Below are positions 10,596 to 22,641 of a DNA stretch of 64,000 bases, piece after piece. This DNA comes from Microcyclospora pomicola (taxonomy: Eukaryota; Ascomycota; Dothideomycetes; Capnodiales). The notes under the pieces were generated by a model. It did no database searches and was not told the DNA's origin. It saw nothing but the letters and a program-made list of their open reading frames with translations. The stretch lies in the NCBI GenBank assembly GCA_002786065.1, contig NHNY01000002.1, positions 558,001-622,000 of the forward strand. Direction: 5' to 3'. The translations under genes were made by a program, and so were the position numbers. How positions within the stretch are numbered: position 1 is the stretch's first letter; the number at the start of each line of letters is the position of its first letter.

Positions 10596-11435
10596 TTATC
10601 TCTCCCCCAAGACCCTGGCTACTGCAACGTAGACGAAAAGCGCGCCGATAGCGAGGTACATCCAGTTCCTTCTCGCCCAGCTCTGCCCCGCTGCTCGTGC
10701 TGCATGACTGCCTTCTACAACAGCTCCCAGACCAGCATTACTACCACCCGCTCTCCGCCGTAACGCATCGACCTTGGGCGCACAAGTCTTCTCTTGCGCT
10801 GACGTGGCCACCTGCACCCTGCCCGTCTGCGGGTCAATGCCATTCTCCTTCATCCACTTCCAATTCTCCTCGTCCAACTCCGGCCAATGTTCCCGAAACG
10901 ACTTGCCCCCGGAATTTTTCTTGATTGCGCCGAACCCGCGCGAATTGCTGCTCGGTGCCTCCTCCTTGCCCTCCATCGTTCGTGTCGTCGACCCGCCACC
11001 GGTACTGTTGTCCCACCGCGTGCGCGCAGCGAAAGCTCTCCGCTCTGCCTCGGATGCCGACACGGACCCTGTCGTCATCTCCTCGCTTGTCATGAAACTC
11101 AACACGCCCAGCAGGATCGTCGAGACTTCCCATGCGGGGTTGAAACTCTTAGGGTGGAAGTCGCTGATGGATAGACACAGTCGCTCGTTACATCGGAATC
11201 GGCCGGAAGGTGTGTGCATGCGGATCGCTGGAGGGGCGAAGGGGTAGTCCGGGGGAAAGGTAAGGGTGCCCCAGTATTGGCCGTTCTCGTATGGTGTCGA
11301 GGGTGGACCGGTGAGGATGTAGTGCCACTCGAGGATGTTGGATTCGGAGGGATGCGCCTGGATGTATGGTGGAGGGTTTGTGGTGATGGAGGCGTACTCG
11401 CGAGTCAAGCGTTTATGTGCTGCTCGTGTAGCCAT
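10596..11435 (-). CDS. UBC6: ER-anchored ubiquitin-conjugating enzyme E2 (Ubc6/UBE2J type)
   Basis: Single exon, 279 aa. The UBC fold runs from about residue 5 to 150, with EWHYILTGPPSTPYENGQYW, FPPDYPFAPPAIR and the active-site Cys87 in RCNERLCLS. That is the same position as in yeast Ubc6. The HPN motif of most E2s is absent, as usual for this subfamily (here SISDFHP). A Ser/Gly-rich linker with ELDEENWKWMKENGID precedes a C-terminal hydrophobic anchor (about 258-275, WMYLAIGALFVYVAVARVL), giving a tail-anchored ER protein facing the cytosol. The expected role is ER-associated degradation with Doa10-type ligases. The start is the first ATG and matches the family start (MATRAAHKRL). Confidence 0.95.
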   Translation of the reverse strand: MATRAAHKRLTREYASITTNPPPYIQAHPSESNILEWHYILTGPPSTPYENGQYWGTLTFPPDYPFAPPAIRMHTPSGRFRCNERLCLSISDFHPKSFNPAWEVSTILLGVLSFMTSEEMTTGSVSASEAERRAFAARTRWDNSTGGGSTTRTMEGKEEAPSSNSRGFGAIKKNSGGKSFREHWPELDEENWKWMKENGIDPQTGRVQVATSAQEKTCAPKVDALRRRAGGSNAGLGAVVEGSHAARAAGQSWARRNWMYLAIGALFVYVAVARVLGER

Positions 11436-12187
11436 GTCTTTGATGTGGTGTAGTCTTCACAGAGACGATCGTAGCTGGACTGGAGGGCTATTGATTGGTC
11501 TGAACTGATGCAAATGCTCTTGGGCGCGGAGATCCAACTTGTATATTAGAGCGTCCTGTGATTTCGTCGTTGATACACAGAGAGACAGTGCAACTGAATG
11601 AAGATGTGCACTACACCATGCGACAACGAGTGATCATGTAGCTCTGCAGCCACCAAAAGTTTGTCTTGGCATACGTATTGCTCTATCGATAGCATTCACC
11701 GTTGACAACCACAAACACCAAACGCAAGTGCCTGGACCTAAACCCTGGCGAATCACAAACACTCGCGCCGACCGTGGATACTACTTCTCGAAGGACATCA
11801 TCAATGTCTCCGTTGGCCGTTCGTCTGGTCCTGAGATGAACCTTCCTGCCACCATCGGAGCTTGAGATAAAAACACTCTCCCGGTCCGATACCCTGCGGA
11901 ACCGGAAGCCTTCAATCCGAGGTAGCCTGTAGGTAATCACGTTCTCAGCTGCCTACGGATCGACGCAATGCATAGATGACCGGTCCATGGCTTTCCAATA
12001 CTACCTACGCCAGTGTACATATACCGTGCATGAGTGCGGTGAAGGATGACAGGCTCAGTGAGTCACAGAATATGACCTGGATTGCAGAAACATTATATGT
12101 CTGTTATCGAACCGTAGCTCTATAGCTTCAGCCCTACGTACAAGTGAAGCTCTCCACTATTCTTCCAACATCTCTACACCTACTATC
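11436..12187. other. Divergent upstream region, UBC6-like / DUF1993 genes
   Basis: 752 bp hold the upstream sequences of both flanking genes. An 85-codon minus-strand frame at 11683-11940 looks incidental: it has no family resemblance and a skewed residue make-up. Confidence 0.5.
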
Positions 12188-12918
12188 ATGTCCACTCCAA
12201 TCCTCTACCGGGTCAGCGTGCCTGTCCTCATCTCCCAGCTCGAGAGTCTCCGTGTGATCGTGAAGCAGGGCGATGAATCGTGCAAAGCGGGCAAGAATGA
12301 CGAGAAGACGCTGGTCGAAAGCCGCCTGACACCCGAGATGCTGGTGAGTTCCTATCTATCAGTTCTCCTGCGAAGGACAATCCCAGATCGTCCTTGCCAT
12401 CCGTCGGTCCTTCGCTGATCAAACACTCCAGCCGTTCGCATTTCAGGTTCAACTTGCCTGCAACCTAACCAAACTCTTTGGGCAGATCGCCCCAGTGCCC
12501 GCTCCCACTGCCATCCCTGCTTCCTCGGATGATCCCAAGGATATGCTGGGATGGAAGTCGGAGACGTTTGCCGAGCTCGATTCGCGGATGGCAATCACGC
12601 TGGATTATCTCAAGTCCATAGACCCCAAAGTCTTCGAGGGCAAGGAGAACGAGCCGATTGAGTTCTTCCATTTCAAGTTCGACAGCGCGCTGGAATTTGT
12701 ACAGACCTTCTTGTTCCCGAACTGTAAGTCGATCGACGAGGTGATGGATTCCTGCTCTGCTCCCCGTCTCAATGTCGGGAGCATGGCAAACTTAGAAGCC
12801 CCAGCTGACGAGCTTTGATATAGTCTACTTCCACAAAACCACGGCGTACGACTTGTTGAAGATTGCTGGCGTGGAGCTGTCGAAGAGCCACTATCTGGGA
12901 CTTGCCACTATCATTTGA
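12188..12918 (+). CDS. DUF1993 family protein
   Basis: Three exons: 12188-12343, 12432-12723 and 12824-12918 (180 aa). Introns are 88 and 100 nt with GTGAGT/GTAAGT donors and CCAG/ATAG acceptors. The spliced protein has the order of the DUF1993 family: an N-terminal helix with LISQLESLRVIVKQG, then LTPEMLPFAFQVQLACNL, a central AELDSRMAITLDYL, and a C-terminal FYFHKTTAYDLLKIAGVELS-KSHYLG. Family members are small all-helical proteins related to the DinB/YfiT fold; the biochemical role is unknown. A cytosolic location is assumed, as no signal peptide or membrane segment is seen. Confidence 0.88.
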
Positions 12919-13082
12919 AGCGGTGGAAGAACAATTGGTTCAAGCCTCACATAGTAGCTTTGCGTGGAAACAACCACGTCCGAGTTCATGGAACTACCTA
13001 AAACGTTCGACACACGTTAATCAGACACTGAGTATCACCACGAGTGGTGCAATTTGGTCACCGTCTTGCAACGATGACCAAC

Positions 13083-14132
13083 TCAACCAAACCTCGCCTT
13101 CGCCAACTCTCTCAGCATATCCATCGTCTTCTCCTCTTTGCCTCTCATCTGCGCCATCCTCTCCTCCCTCTCTGCCGCCCTCGCTCTCAGCACCTCTTCT
13201 TTCCGAATCTCCCGTTCATTCTTCACCTTCTCCCGCTTCTTCTTCTCTGCCTTGAATCCTTCAGCACCGTCATCTCCCATCAGCTCTCCATCCTGGACTT
13301 CCACATCACCCGCCTCCTTGGCATCCTTGAACGCTCGATTCGAAGCCGCGACATCCCGCTTCTTCTCGAGCTGTCTCTCGCGGCTCCCTGGTTCGGCGCG
13401 CGGAACGAGCTCTTCCAGACGCTCTTTCTGTGCTTGACGCTCTTCTTTCCGCTGTAAGCGTGTATCTGCCCGCCGCGCCTCGTAATCATCGTCACGCTGC
13501 TCGCGCCGCTCCTGTAGATCCTGCAGTCGAGGGTTAGCCGGGCCATGACTTCTGCCCGCTCCAGCCCCGGGTAGTGTAGGGCCGTAACCATCGTCCGTAT
13601 CGTCATCTTTCCCATTCGGCGTGCCGACTTCAATATGCCTGACTTCGTCCCGTTCTCCATCACTGCTTGCCCGTCTGCCTGTAGAAAGCCTTCCTTCGTC
13701 CCCAGGAACCACCTCTTCGCCCTTGCTCTGCTCATACCGCTCTTCGCATCTCTTCCCGAACGAAGGATCATACCACCCCTCAGCCAACTCGCCGCGATTC
13801 CACTTCCCCAGAAAGCTCTTCCATCGTCCCTTCACTTCTTCGCGCGTCAGGTCAAAGATGTCGATGTTCTTCTGCACACTCAGATATTCGGCAAACAGAG
13901 CCTCGTACACGTTTAAGTCGTGCTTGTGTAGAAGGGCGCGGCCATACGGGAGAGGCTTTGGATTGCTGGGGGGAGCGCGGCTGCTGTGGTGGTGGTGGTG
14001 GTGATGCTGGCGCGATGTGTGCGCGGGAGACCGAGAGCGTTGCCGTTTGGAGTTGGAGTGACGGTTTGGTGAGCGTGAACGAGAGCGTTTACGAGACGGC
14101 ACGTAGACGTCGTCGTGGCGAGTCGAAGGCAT
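13083..14132 (-). CDS. SR-rich nuclear protein with a conserved RWKSFxxKWNRGEL domain
   Basis: Single exon, 349 aa. The N-terminus is basic with RKRSRSRSPNRHS and QRSRSPAH repeats (an RS-like tract) and a His run (a CAC/GTG repeat near 13983-14003). A conserved block around residues 65-120 (GRALLHKHDLNVYEALFAEY, VKGRWKSFLGKWNRGELAEG, WYDPSFG) resembles the domain of plant SCI1-type and fungal 'HEL117-like' proteins. The C-terminal half is highly charged and probably forms long helices (QRKEERQAQKERLEEL). Nuclear, likely linked to pre-mRNA processing; this is inferred from the RS tract and relatives. No helicase motifs are present, so a 'helicase' label would be misleading. Confidence 0.8.
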   Translation of the reverse strand: MPSTRHDDVYVPSRKRSRSRSPNRHSNSKRQRSRSPAHTSRQHHHHHHHSSRAPPSNPKPLPYGRALLHKHDLNVYEALFAEYLSVQKNIDIFDLTREEVKGRWKSFLGKWNRGELAEGWYDPSFGKRCEERYEQSKGEEVVPGDEGRLSTGRRASSDGERDEVRHIEVGTPNGKDDDTDDGYGPTLPGAGAGRSHGPANPRLQDLQERREQRDDDYEARRADTRLQRKEERQAQKERLEELVPRAEPGSRERQLEKKRDVAASNRAFKDAKEAGDVEVQDGELMGDDGAEGFKAEKKKREKVKNEREIRKEEVLRARAAEREERMAQMRGKEEKTMDMLRELAKARFG

Positions 14133-14477
14133 TGTGCTGTGTATAAGTACCGTGGGTAGGTGGAGGCGGAAGCAGGAAGCTTGGAGACGACTTTACTATA
14201 CGAGGTTGGCAACATCGAAGATTGTAGGACACTTCTAGTACATATTCGGTTCTGATCATGTGGTACTATACTGTGAATTGCAGAGCTCGTCCATCCCTGA
14301 TTACTTGATACAATCGACATCGCAAGCTTTCATTATATTAACGCATACAAACATTCCCACGCCCACGCTTTCTTGCAGCCATTGACCGAGCTCGCAAGTG
14401 CTTGCAAGCAAATCTTGATGTTACAGGCGTTTCGTCCTCTTCTTTCTATTTCAAGTATCATCGAGTCATATCTTCCC
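14133..14477. other. Spacer between TVP18 and the SR-rich gene
   Basis: 345 bp on the 3' side of TVP18 and the upstream side of the SR-rich gene, both on the minus strand. Nothing else was recognised. Confidence 0.45.
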
Positions 14478-15088
14478 TCAAACGATCATCTGCGCGACAC
14501 CTTGTCCGCCAAGCGTCTTGCTGTTCATGAACGCCTGGCCCTTGACGCCTGCCAAAGCATAGCAGATCGAGGCGATCAACAGCAGAACCGCCGCTGCAAT
14601 CAGACTCGTGGCTTGGTGATTGTGGACCAAAAGTGACAGCCATTGGATCAAGGACAAGATGAAATAGATGGCGGCGCGCATAAAGTTCGTCTCGAAGCGG
14701 CGGATGAAGTTGTCGAAGACCGGGGACGTCGGACAGATGCGCAGTAGCAGCGGTACTTCGACGAAGAGGATGATAAACGACGAGACTCTATCATGATCAT
14801 GGTCAGGGATTCATGCTCAAAGACCCTCTGCGGGAGCGAGTGTAGACTTACAGGCAAATCACCGAGAAGAGAATGACCAGACTAACGTGGAACAGGTTTG
14901 CAATTCCGACTGCAAAGCACAGGAATATGCAAATCACTCCGATCCATTGTCCGTAGATACCTATTGCAAGGCGACTTGGTCAGCATTGGCTGTCCGTCCT
15001 TTAAATCGTTTCTCGCGCATTGCACTGTAATCGCGCCGCAGAGAGTCTTACTGAAGTTCCGCGATTTGAGCTCATCCATTAACGTCAT
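14478..15088 (-). CDS. TVP18: Golgi membrane protein Tvp18
   Basis: Three exons: 15052-15088, 14852-14960 and 14478-14787 (151 aa, family-sized). Introns are 91 nt (GTAAGA..AATAG) and 64 nt (GTAAGT..GATAG). The spliced N-terminus reads MTLMDELKSRNFSIYGQWIG; then come four hydrophobic segments, the signature FVEVPLLLRICPTSPVFDNF and the end ALAGVKGQAF..SKTLGGQGVAQMIV, all typical of Tvp18. In yeast the protein sits in late-Golgi vesicles in a complex with Yip4/Tvp proteins; the exact role is unsettled. Confidence 0.95.
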
Positions 15089-15809
15089 CTTGGCTAGCTC
15101 TGTCCTCGTTCAATCGTGTTGTTGAGCCTGTCCACTTCTTCTCGTGCTTGTTCTTGTGATCGTCGGTGTCGATGGTGTTTGATGTTCTGTCGCAACCTTG
15201 GCTTTCCTGAAGCAGTATTCTAGCAGACAACAGCTTTCACTTCAAGCTCGCATTGATAGGTGCGTATGACACTTCTGTGATTATTGGGTGGGTTGAGGGA
15301 GGAGAGAGTGGTGGTACTTGGACTGGCCCTGTTCTGGAGCTGAGGCTGAGCAGGTATAATAAACGTTTCTTCTATCCAAACAGAGCTATTGCCTAGAGAG
15401 GTTGCGACCCTGACGCGCAACAACGGACGCCATCCACACGGCTGGTCCCGTCGGCACGTGGAATGTTTGCTGCTTCAGCGCATCGATGAACGTTCTTACA
15501 GTACATGCTTGTACAGCATGGTATCGCGACTCTCGACCATTGCAGCAGATGGCATGAATGCAAAAGACTCCTTTTGATGGGTCAACAGGAATCAGGCAGT
15601 CAATGATGTGGCAACAAATGTAAGCTTTAAAGTATCGACATGTTCTTCACTGGCATCCAAAAAGAGCGTGTTCTCACTCTAAACTGCACCCTGTGACATC
15701 TCAAACAGAGTGTATTGTCTTTGCTTGCATCCCAGGCGCTGCGTTAAAGGCGTCTTGATTGAACTCATCCCGCGACATACAGCTCTCATCGATTTTCATC
15801 GGTCGATGC
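15089..15809. other. Spacer between NTF2 and TVP18
   Basis: About 720 bp contain TVP18 upstream and NTF2 downstream sequence. Only short frames occur on either strand, with no recognisable protein. Confidence 0.45.
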
Positions 15810-16474
15810 TCAAGCAGCAGGATAGACGAGTCTGAACACATCGTTGAACACATAGTAGGAGCCGTTTCGTGGCATCAGCTGGAAAGTCTGCGAGTAGCTC
15901 ATGGGGCGCCTCTCAGCTTCGACCTGCATGTTGTGTCAGAACTCTCAAACACAATCATCTGGAATGCGCAGCTTAGATGTGAACTCACCAGCAGAACGCC
16001 CGTCACTACGACAAGAATACCGCCGGACTGGTTGCTTGGTTGTGCGTCGAGGGTGGACACCTGATGCTCGACCTTGGCGAAGGGAAGATTCTGAGCCACA
16101 AAGCATATCAGCCTTCATGGTCTAAGCTTCCCTTCCTCTCTGCACACCATTCTATCTCCAACATTCATACCTGAAGCTTCTCTACGATCTGTGGTGTGCC
16201 TTGGCATGGCGATTGTTCGAAGGTGAGCATAGAGTCGTCGCCATATAGCTGTGCAAGGTCGGCTCGGTTTGTATCGAATGTCTTGTAGTAGTACTCCACA
16301 AACTGCTCTTTAGGGTCGTCAGCATACTAGCTGGGCATAGTTATCTCGATCGGCGTACTCGCAATACTCTCAAAGTCTGCAAATGTGTTAGCTGCCTTAT
16401 GTCTCGAACTGCGATTTCAGAATGGCGCATCGCATCATCGGTGCGCCAACTGCGACTGTTCACTGACCCGACAT
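15810..16474 (-). CDS. NTF2: Nuclear transport factor 2
   Basis: Binds Ran-GDP and FxFG nucleoporins and returns Ran to the nucleus. Five exons: 16468-16474 (7 nt), 16359-16376 (18 nt), 16171-16307, 15989-16090 and 15810-15923, totalling 125 aa, exactly the family length. Introns are 91, 51, 80 and 65 nt; acceptors are TTTGCAG, CCTAAAG, GCTCAG and ATGCAG. The spliced start MSDFESIAKQFVEYYYKTFD and the blocks MLTFEQSPCQGTPQIVEKL, VEHQVSTLDAQPS, GILVVVTGVLLV, YSQTFQLMP and YYVFNDVFRLVYPAA are diagnostic. Only ATG plus four bases lie in the first exon; frame and family sequence decide this start. Confidence 0.95.
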
Positions 16475-16905
16475 CTTGGATCGAATGCAAGGTATGCGTG
16501 TGCTGCAGCGGCTGCTTTTGTGAGATGGTATAACAATTGCAACGGCGGGTCAAGTCGTTCGTTGTCAAGAATGCGAACAGCAAATGAGTCTCTCTCGCGC
16601 TGGAGTCTTGGTGGGATGTGTTGATGGTGGGGAAGATCGAATGCGCCTCGACTTGTTGCCAACCACGTTTGTCCCATGGCTTTACGGCGCAACAAGTCCT
16701 CGACCTCACTTACCAAGTGGGCCATACTTTGTCCTTCTTCAATACGCTCAAGAGCTTCATACATCATCTACTTTTGCTTCGTGTTTGGGCGTTGTCTACG
16801 AACTGACATTGACCTTGGTTCATCTCTTCGTCGACCTGGAATCCTCGAACAAATCTGATCGGACCCCACATTCATCAGGGTATTGTGATTGGGTCTAAAG
16901 TAAAG
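16475..16905. promoter_or_regulatory. Divergent upstream region of NTF2 and ARP8
   Basis: 431 bp separate the two start codons, which face away from each other. Both are nuclear-function genes and may share regulation (inference). No factor site was assigned. Confidence 0.5.
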
Positions 16906-19601
16906 ATGGTTGGCAAGAAATCAGGACGTGCGCTTTTGCGTGATGAAGGTACGTGATAAGTACCAGTCTCGGTCTATGGTCTAGGGGTAGGCCACTGGAA
17001 CAGTCCTGCTATGCATGTTCCCAGCATACCCATGCACCTTTTCACCGCTTCGTACTGCTCTTCACGCCACAGCGACCCCAAACGCGCTGGATATGCACGA
17101 CTAATTGTTTCACATAGGGTTGCAGCGCACGGATAACGGCATGGAGTTCACCACATGGCCGCAGGTCCACATGATAAATCAGAAAAACTACTACACGTAT
17201 GTCTTACATTCCTAAATCATGTGCAATTCACATTCTACTGTTTGCCTGTACAAGCAGGCGACAGACCACCACTTTAAGCCTCCGTCGTTGGTGCTTTTTG
17301 AACATGGTGGCACGAAAAGTCTTGGAGGGTCTGCGTAAGGGCAAAAAGGATGTCTATGCTCTGAATGTGCAATACGTGCGGAGGTATCACTCCGAGAAGG
17401 CGCACATCCATCACTCGCGTCCCAGGATACACATTAAACAGTTGCAGACGCTGACTCGATACTAACACAGTGACTTCCTCAAGCGAGATGACCAGATCTT
17501 GGCTCTAAGATTACAGCACGACGAGCAGCTCGATCGAACCAAGAAGAATGCAGTAGACCTCGACAGGGCACGAGCACAAGCCGCCCACGATGGTCTACCG
17601 TTCGTTGAGCCCAATGCTGAGATGGACGAAGATGTTCCTATGGACGATGCGGAAAGCGAAACTTACGGCTCCAAAACCATAGTCATCCACATTGGAAGCC
17701 AAAACTTAAGGATTGGGCTCGCCACAGATGCATTACCAAAAACCGTGCCCATGGTCATTGCACGGAAAACCACGCGGTCGGAAGCTGAAGACAGCGAACC
17801 CCGTCCGAAACGAGTGAAGCTGAATGATGATGCGCCGCCCGAGGAATGGTTTGGCGAGGAAGTGAGTGGCCGCTGAAGCTCGAATCTGCACATGCTGACG
17901 TTCGTAAGTTTGCGAAAGAATACAACTCAATGGCGGCAGACTTCAAGATCTCACGAAGGGCGAACAAACGCCGGGTGCTGCCAAACTCCCGAGAGCTGGT
18001 AACGAAGTGGAACTCACAGACACCACCAGACATCATTTCGCGGCATAATGATCCGTTACAAATTGACTGGACAGAGTTACCGCCCAACCCAAAACAGGCT
18101 CCAAATTACTTTGTCGGTGATGCAGCGCTACGAATCCCTGAGCAGTCCCGACCACGTTACAAATTGAGCTGGCCGATAAGATATGGCTGGATGAACGAAA
18201 GAAACTACAGCAGCCGCAGTATGCTAGAACGAGATCTTTTTCTGATTCTGGAGGAAGCCATCAAGAACGAACTTGGGCTCAAACACAAAAAAGACTGGCA
18301 TCAGTACAGCTGTGTGTTCGTCATCCCGGACATCTACGAAAAGGTCTTCGTCAGCCGAATATTAGAAGAACTCATGCACGGCTTTGCATTCCAGCGCATC
18401 TGCTTCATCCAAGAATCACTGGCCGCAAGTTTCGGCGCCGGTTACGGAACCGGATGCATTGTTGACATCGGCGCTCAAAAAACAAGCGTGTGCTGTGTTG
18501 AGGATGGAATGTGTATCGAAGATTCACGTATCAACCTCAAGTATGGTGGATTCGATGTGACGGAGACATTTGTAAAGATGATGCTGTTCGATCGCTTCTA
18601 TTACAGCGAGTTTAATCTCATGCGACGGCACGATTTTCTGCTCGCGGAAGAACTCAAAGCTCAGCACACAACCATGAGCGATGAAAACATCACTGTGCAG
18701 ATGAATGAGTTCCATCTCAGAGCACACGAGGAGGAGACCCGAAAGTTCTCGTTCAAAATCTATGACGAGGGAATGCTTGCACCCATGGTAAGCGCATAGG
18801 TGATTGTGCTGATCGGCTCAGCTAATGAGTAAACAGGGTTTCTTTCGGCCAACCATCTTTGATCATTCCGACAAACTTACAGGACGTCGCAAATTGATCC
18901 CTCGATCGCTCGATCTCTACAATGGCCACCCGAATGACCCAATGCCAGTCGCACAAATGGCTGTTATAGCATACACCGACAAGCACATACCTGCAGCAGT
19001 CATGGCGGCCCCAGCAAAACCCAGTCGAATTCCTCCAACACCACTAGCACCCACACCGCATAAGCAACGACCCCTTGGAATCCCAGCACATCTCAACGGC
19101 GATGAATCAACTCCCCGCTCATCCGTTGCTGGGTCACCCTCGCCAGATGATAGAGCGACTCCTCAAGCCAACGGCGATGCCAACAATGAGGATGGCGGTG
19201 CTGATATTCGAGGCGCGCAACCGGACACCGAAGCTCTCGACCGCACCGTTCCCATCATGCCCCTTGACCATGCAATTTTGACGTCCATCTCACATGCCAG
19301 TGGCAATGATGAGCGTCGCCACCGCGAACTCCTAGGCAGCATCATGCTCATCGGAGGGGGTTCCAAGATTCACAACTTGGCGCCATATCTGGAGATGAGA
19401 CTTCGTACATCCTTACCAGCTCATGCTCAGCAAATTTTGGTCGCTTCGCCACCACGAGAATTGGATCCAGCAGTCATCGTGTGGAAAGGCGGAAGTGTGT
19501 TTGGTAAACTGCGTATGACGAATGATAGCTGGATTGGGCAGCTGGAATATGACAGACTCGGTAGCAGGATCATGAACTACAAGTGCATGTGGCATTGGTA
19601 A
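16906..19601 (+). CDS. ARP8: Actin-related protein 8, INO80 complex subunit
   Basis: Nuclear actin-fold subunit of the INO80 chromatin remodeller; it binds DNA and nucleosomes with actin and Arp4. Five exons: 16906-16948, 17118-17196, 17471-17861, 17909-18787 and 18837-19601 (718 aa). Introns are 169, 274, 47 and 49 nt; the 47-nt one ends in CGTAAG. The protein starts MVGKKSGRALLRDEG and contains MINQKNYYTDFLKRDDQ, KTIVIHIGSQNLRIGLATDA, ANKRRVLPNSRELV, CIVDIGAQKTSVCCVEDGM, GSIMLIGGGSKI, VIVWKGGSVFGK and WIGQLEYDRLGSRI. A Pro/Ser-rich insertion near residues 520-600 interrupts the actin fold, as in other fungal Arp8. The last exon may end at 19601 (WHW stop), or splice GTAAGA..CGCAG (19598-19653) to end WEEKA at 19669. 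Confidence 0.95.
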
Positions 19602-19669
19602 GAATTCACTGCGCCATGCTTGATCTGACATTTTTGCTTACGTGACGTCGCAGGGAGGAGAAAGCTTGA

Positions 19670-20117
19670 ACATCGATAGACGCTGCCTGCTGTACTCGCC
19701 ATGTGCGACTATAGCACGGCAGTCTCATGGGCGACTGCTGATTATCAGCGGATCTATAGCCACGGGCAGCTATCGCCGGGCGATCCGATGACCGAGCCCC
19801 ACACAACACCCTGCATTCATCGCGATCATGCAAACGCACGGCAGTATCGCTCTAGGACCATATGGCTTGTAGTCATCGGCAAGGTCGTTATAAGCATTAC
19901 ATAAAAGACTGGACAGGTATCCACCAACTCTCCAGACCATGGACTATCACGACCCGCATCTGCTCCGAGTAACCGAGTAAGGAAAACGAATCTCAATCTC
20001 AACACTGTTGTCCATTGGTACCATCATTCTTGCGCAGACATTCTTCGTCACACTTCTTCTCCAGGCTATGTTGAAGGATCATCGATCCCATGGCAGGCCA
20101 CAATGATTGAGGGTTCC
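19670..20117. other. Spacer after ARP8
   Basis: 3' flank of ARP8 and of the small minus-strand gene. On the minus strand a 30-codon frame starting at 20092 reads HSLEKKCDEECLRKN, but it could not be joined to a gene with confidence. Confidence 0.4.
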
Positions 20118-20473
20118 TCAACGCCCTTTCTGGCCGAGCCACCAAGTAAGGTGATCGTCGTTCGCGGCAAGCCAAGCGATTAGAGTAGGCTGGAGGTTGG
20201 AGGTCTGATGTCTCACGGCGGCGTGTCAGCTTGCAACGTACTCGGACTCGGATTCACAGTACGACACAGACTCACGTTGGAAGCACCCGCTGTTGGAGTA
20301 TGTTCGGGACCAGTGATATGGCCATGAGTGCGAGGGTTGACGGAGGAGTTGCAATTGTTCGACGAGTTCTGCTGGGCGTTGAGCAACTTCAGGTTGGCAG
20401 CAGTCAATGGGACGCTGTTTTTCTCATCGTTCAGCGGCAACTTTGGGGTGTTGGGCCGCTGTTGTTCGGGCAT
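20118..20473 (-). CDS. Small putative protein, unknown
   Basis: Two-exon model: 20276-20473 and 20118-20204, with a 71-nt intron (GTGAGT, AAGCTGACAC branch, CATCAG), giving 94 aa. It begins MPEQQRPNTPKLPLNDEKNS, followed by VPLTAANLKLLNAQQ and an Asn/Ser-rich middle. The spliced end has a Trp-rich piece (LIAWLAAND, LTWWLGQKGR). Without splicing the frame stops at 20213. An in-frame ATG at 20491 could be used instead. The frame, branch point and Pro/Lys-rich N-terminus look real, but no family is recognised, and alternative 3' exons are possible. Confidence 0.4.
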
Positions 20474-20491
20474 GGTCCCCGTCGACGTCAA

Positions 20492-20789
20492 TCTCTCTCA
20501 CGAGGATCGATCAAAGCAGTTGTTGCACAATGAAGCATAAATGTGCATATATAAATGCAGCGAGAGACCAGGATCACTCTTCAGAACAGCAAGATGTATG
20601 AAGCGAATAAGAGTATCGATGGAGAGAAGGTAAGATCAATTGCATGAGCATGAGTAGGTATTTATGATCAAATTGAGTCTGCCTCCTGCAACACCAACTA
20701 AGCATCGCTCACTTCTGCTGTTCAGAAGGCGCAGTCCATCTGGAACTTACCGCGGGCGCATTGTGACTAATCACAAGCTCGATTCCCTG
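20492..20789. other. Spacer between the small gene and the DHQS relic
   Basis: About 300 bp upstream of the small minus-strand gene and on the 3' side of the dehydroquinate-synthase relic. No gene seen. Confidence 0.4.

Positions 20790-22641
<1,852 letters not shown>

Noticed and set aside
13044-14004. Plus-strand frames opposite the SR-rich gene
   Set aside because: Ser/Pro/Leu-rich shadows of an Arg/Glu-rich coding strand.
16971-17040. Second tRNA gene
   Set aside because: Only an A-box-like 5' part is present; no T arm, B box or closing acceptor stem.
17199-17465. 88-codon frame inside ARP8
   Set aside because: It lies within the 274-nt intron bounded by GTATGT and AACACAG; splicing it out restores the Arp8 sequence NYYTDFLKRDD.
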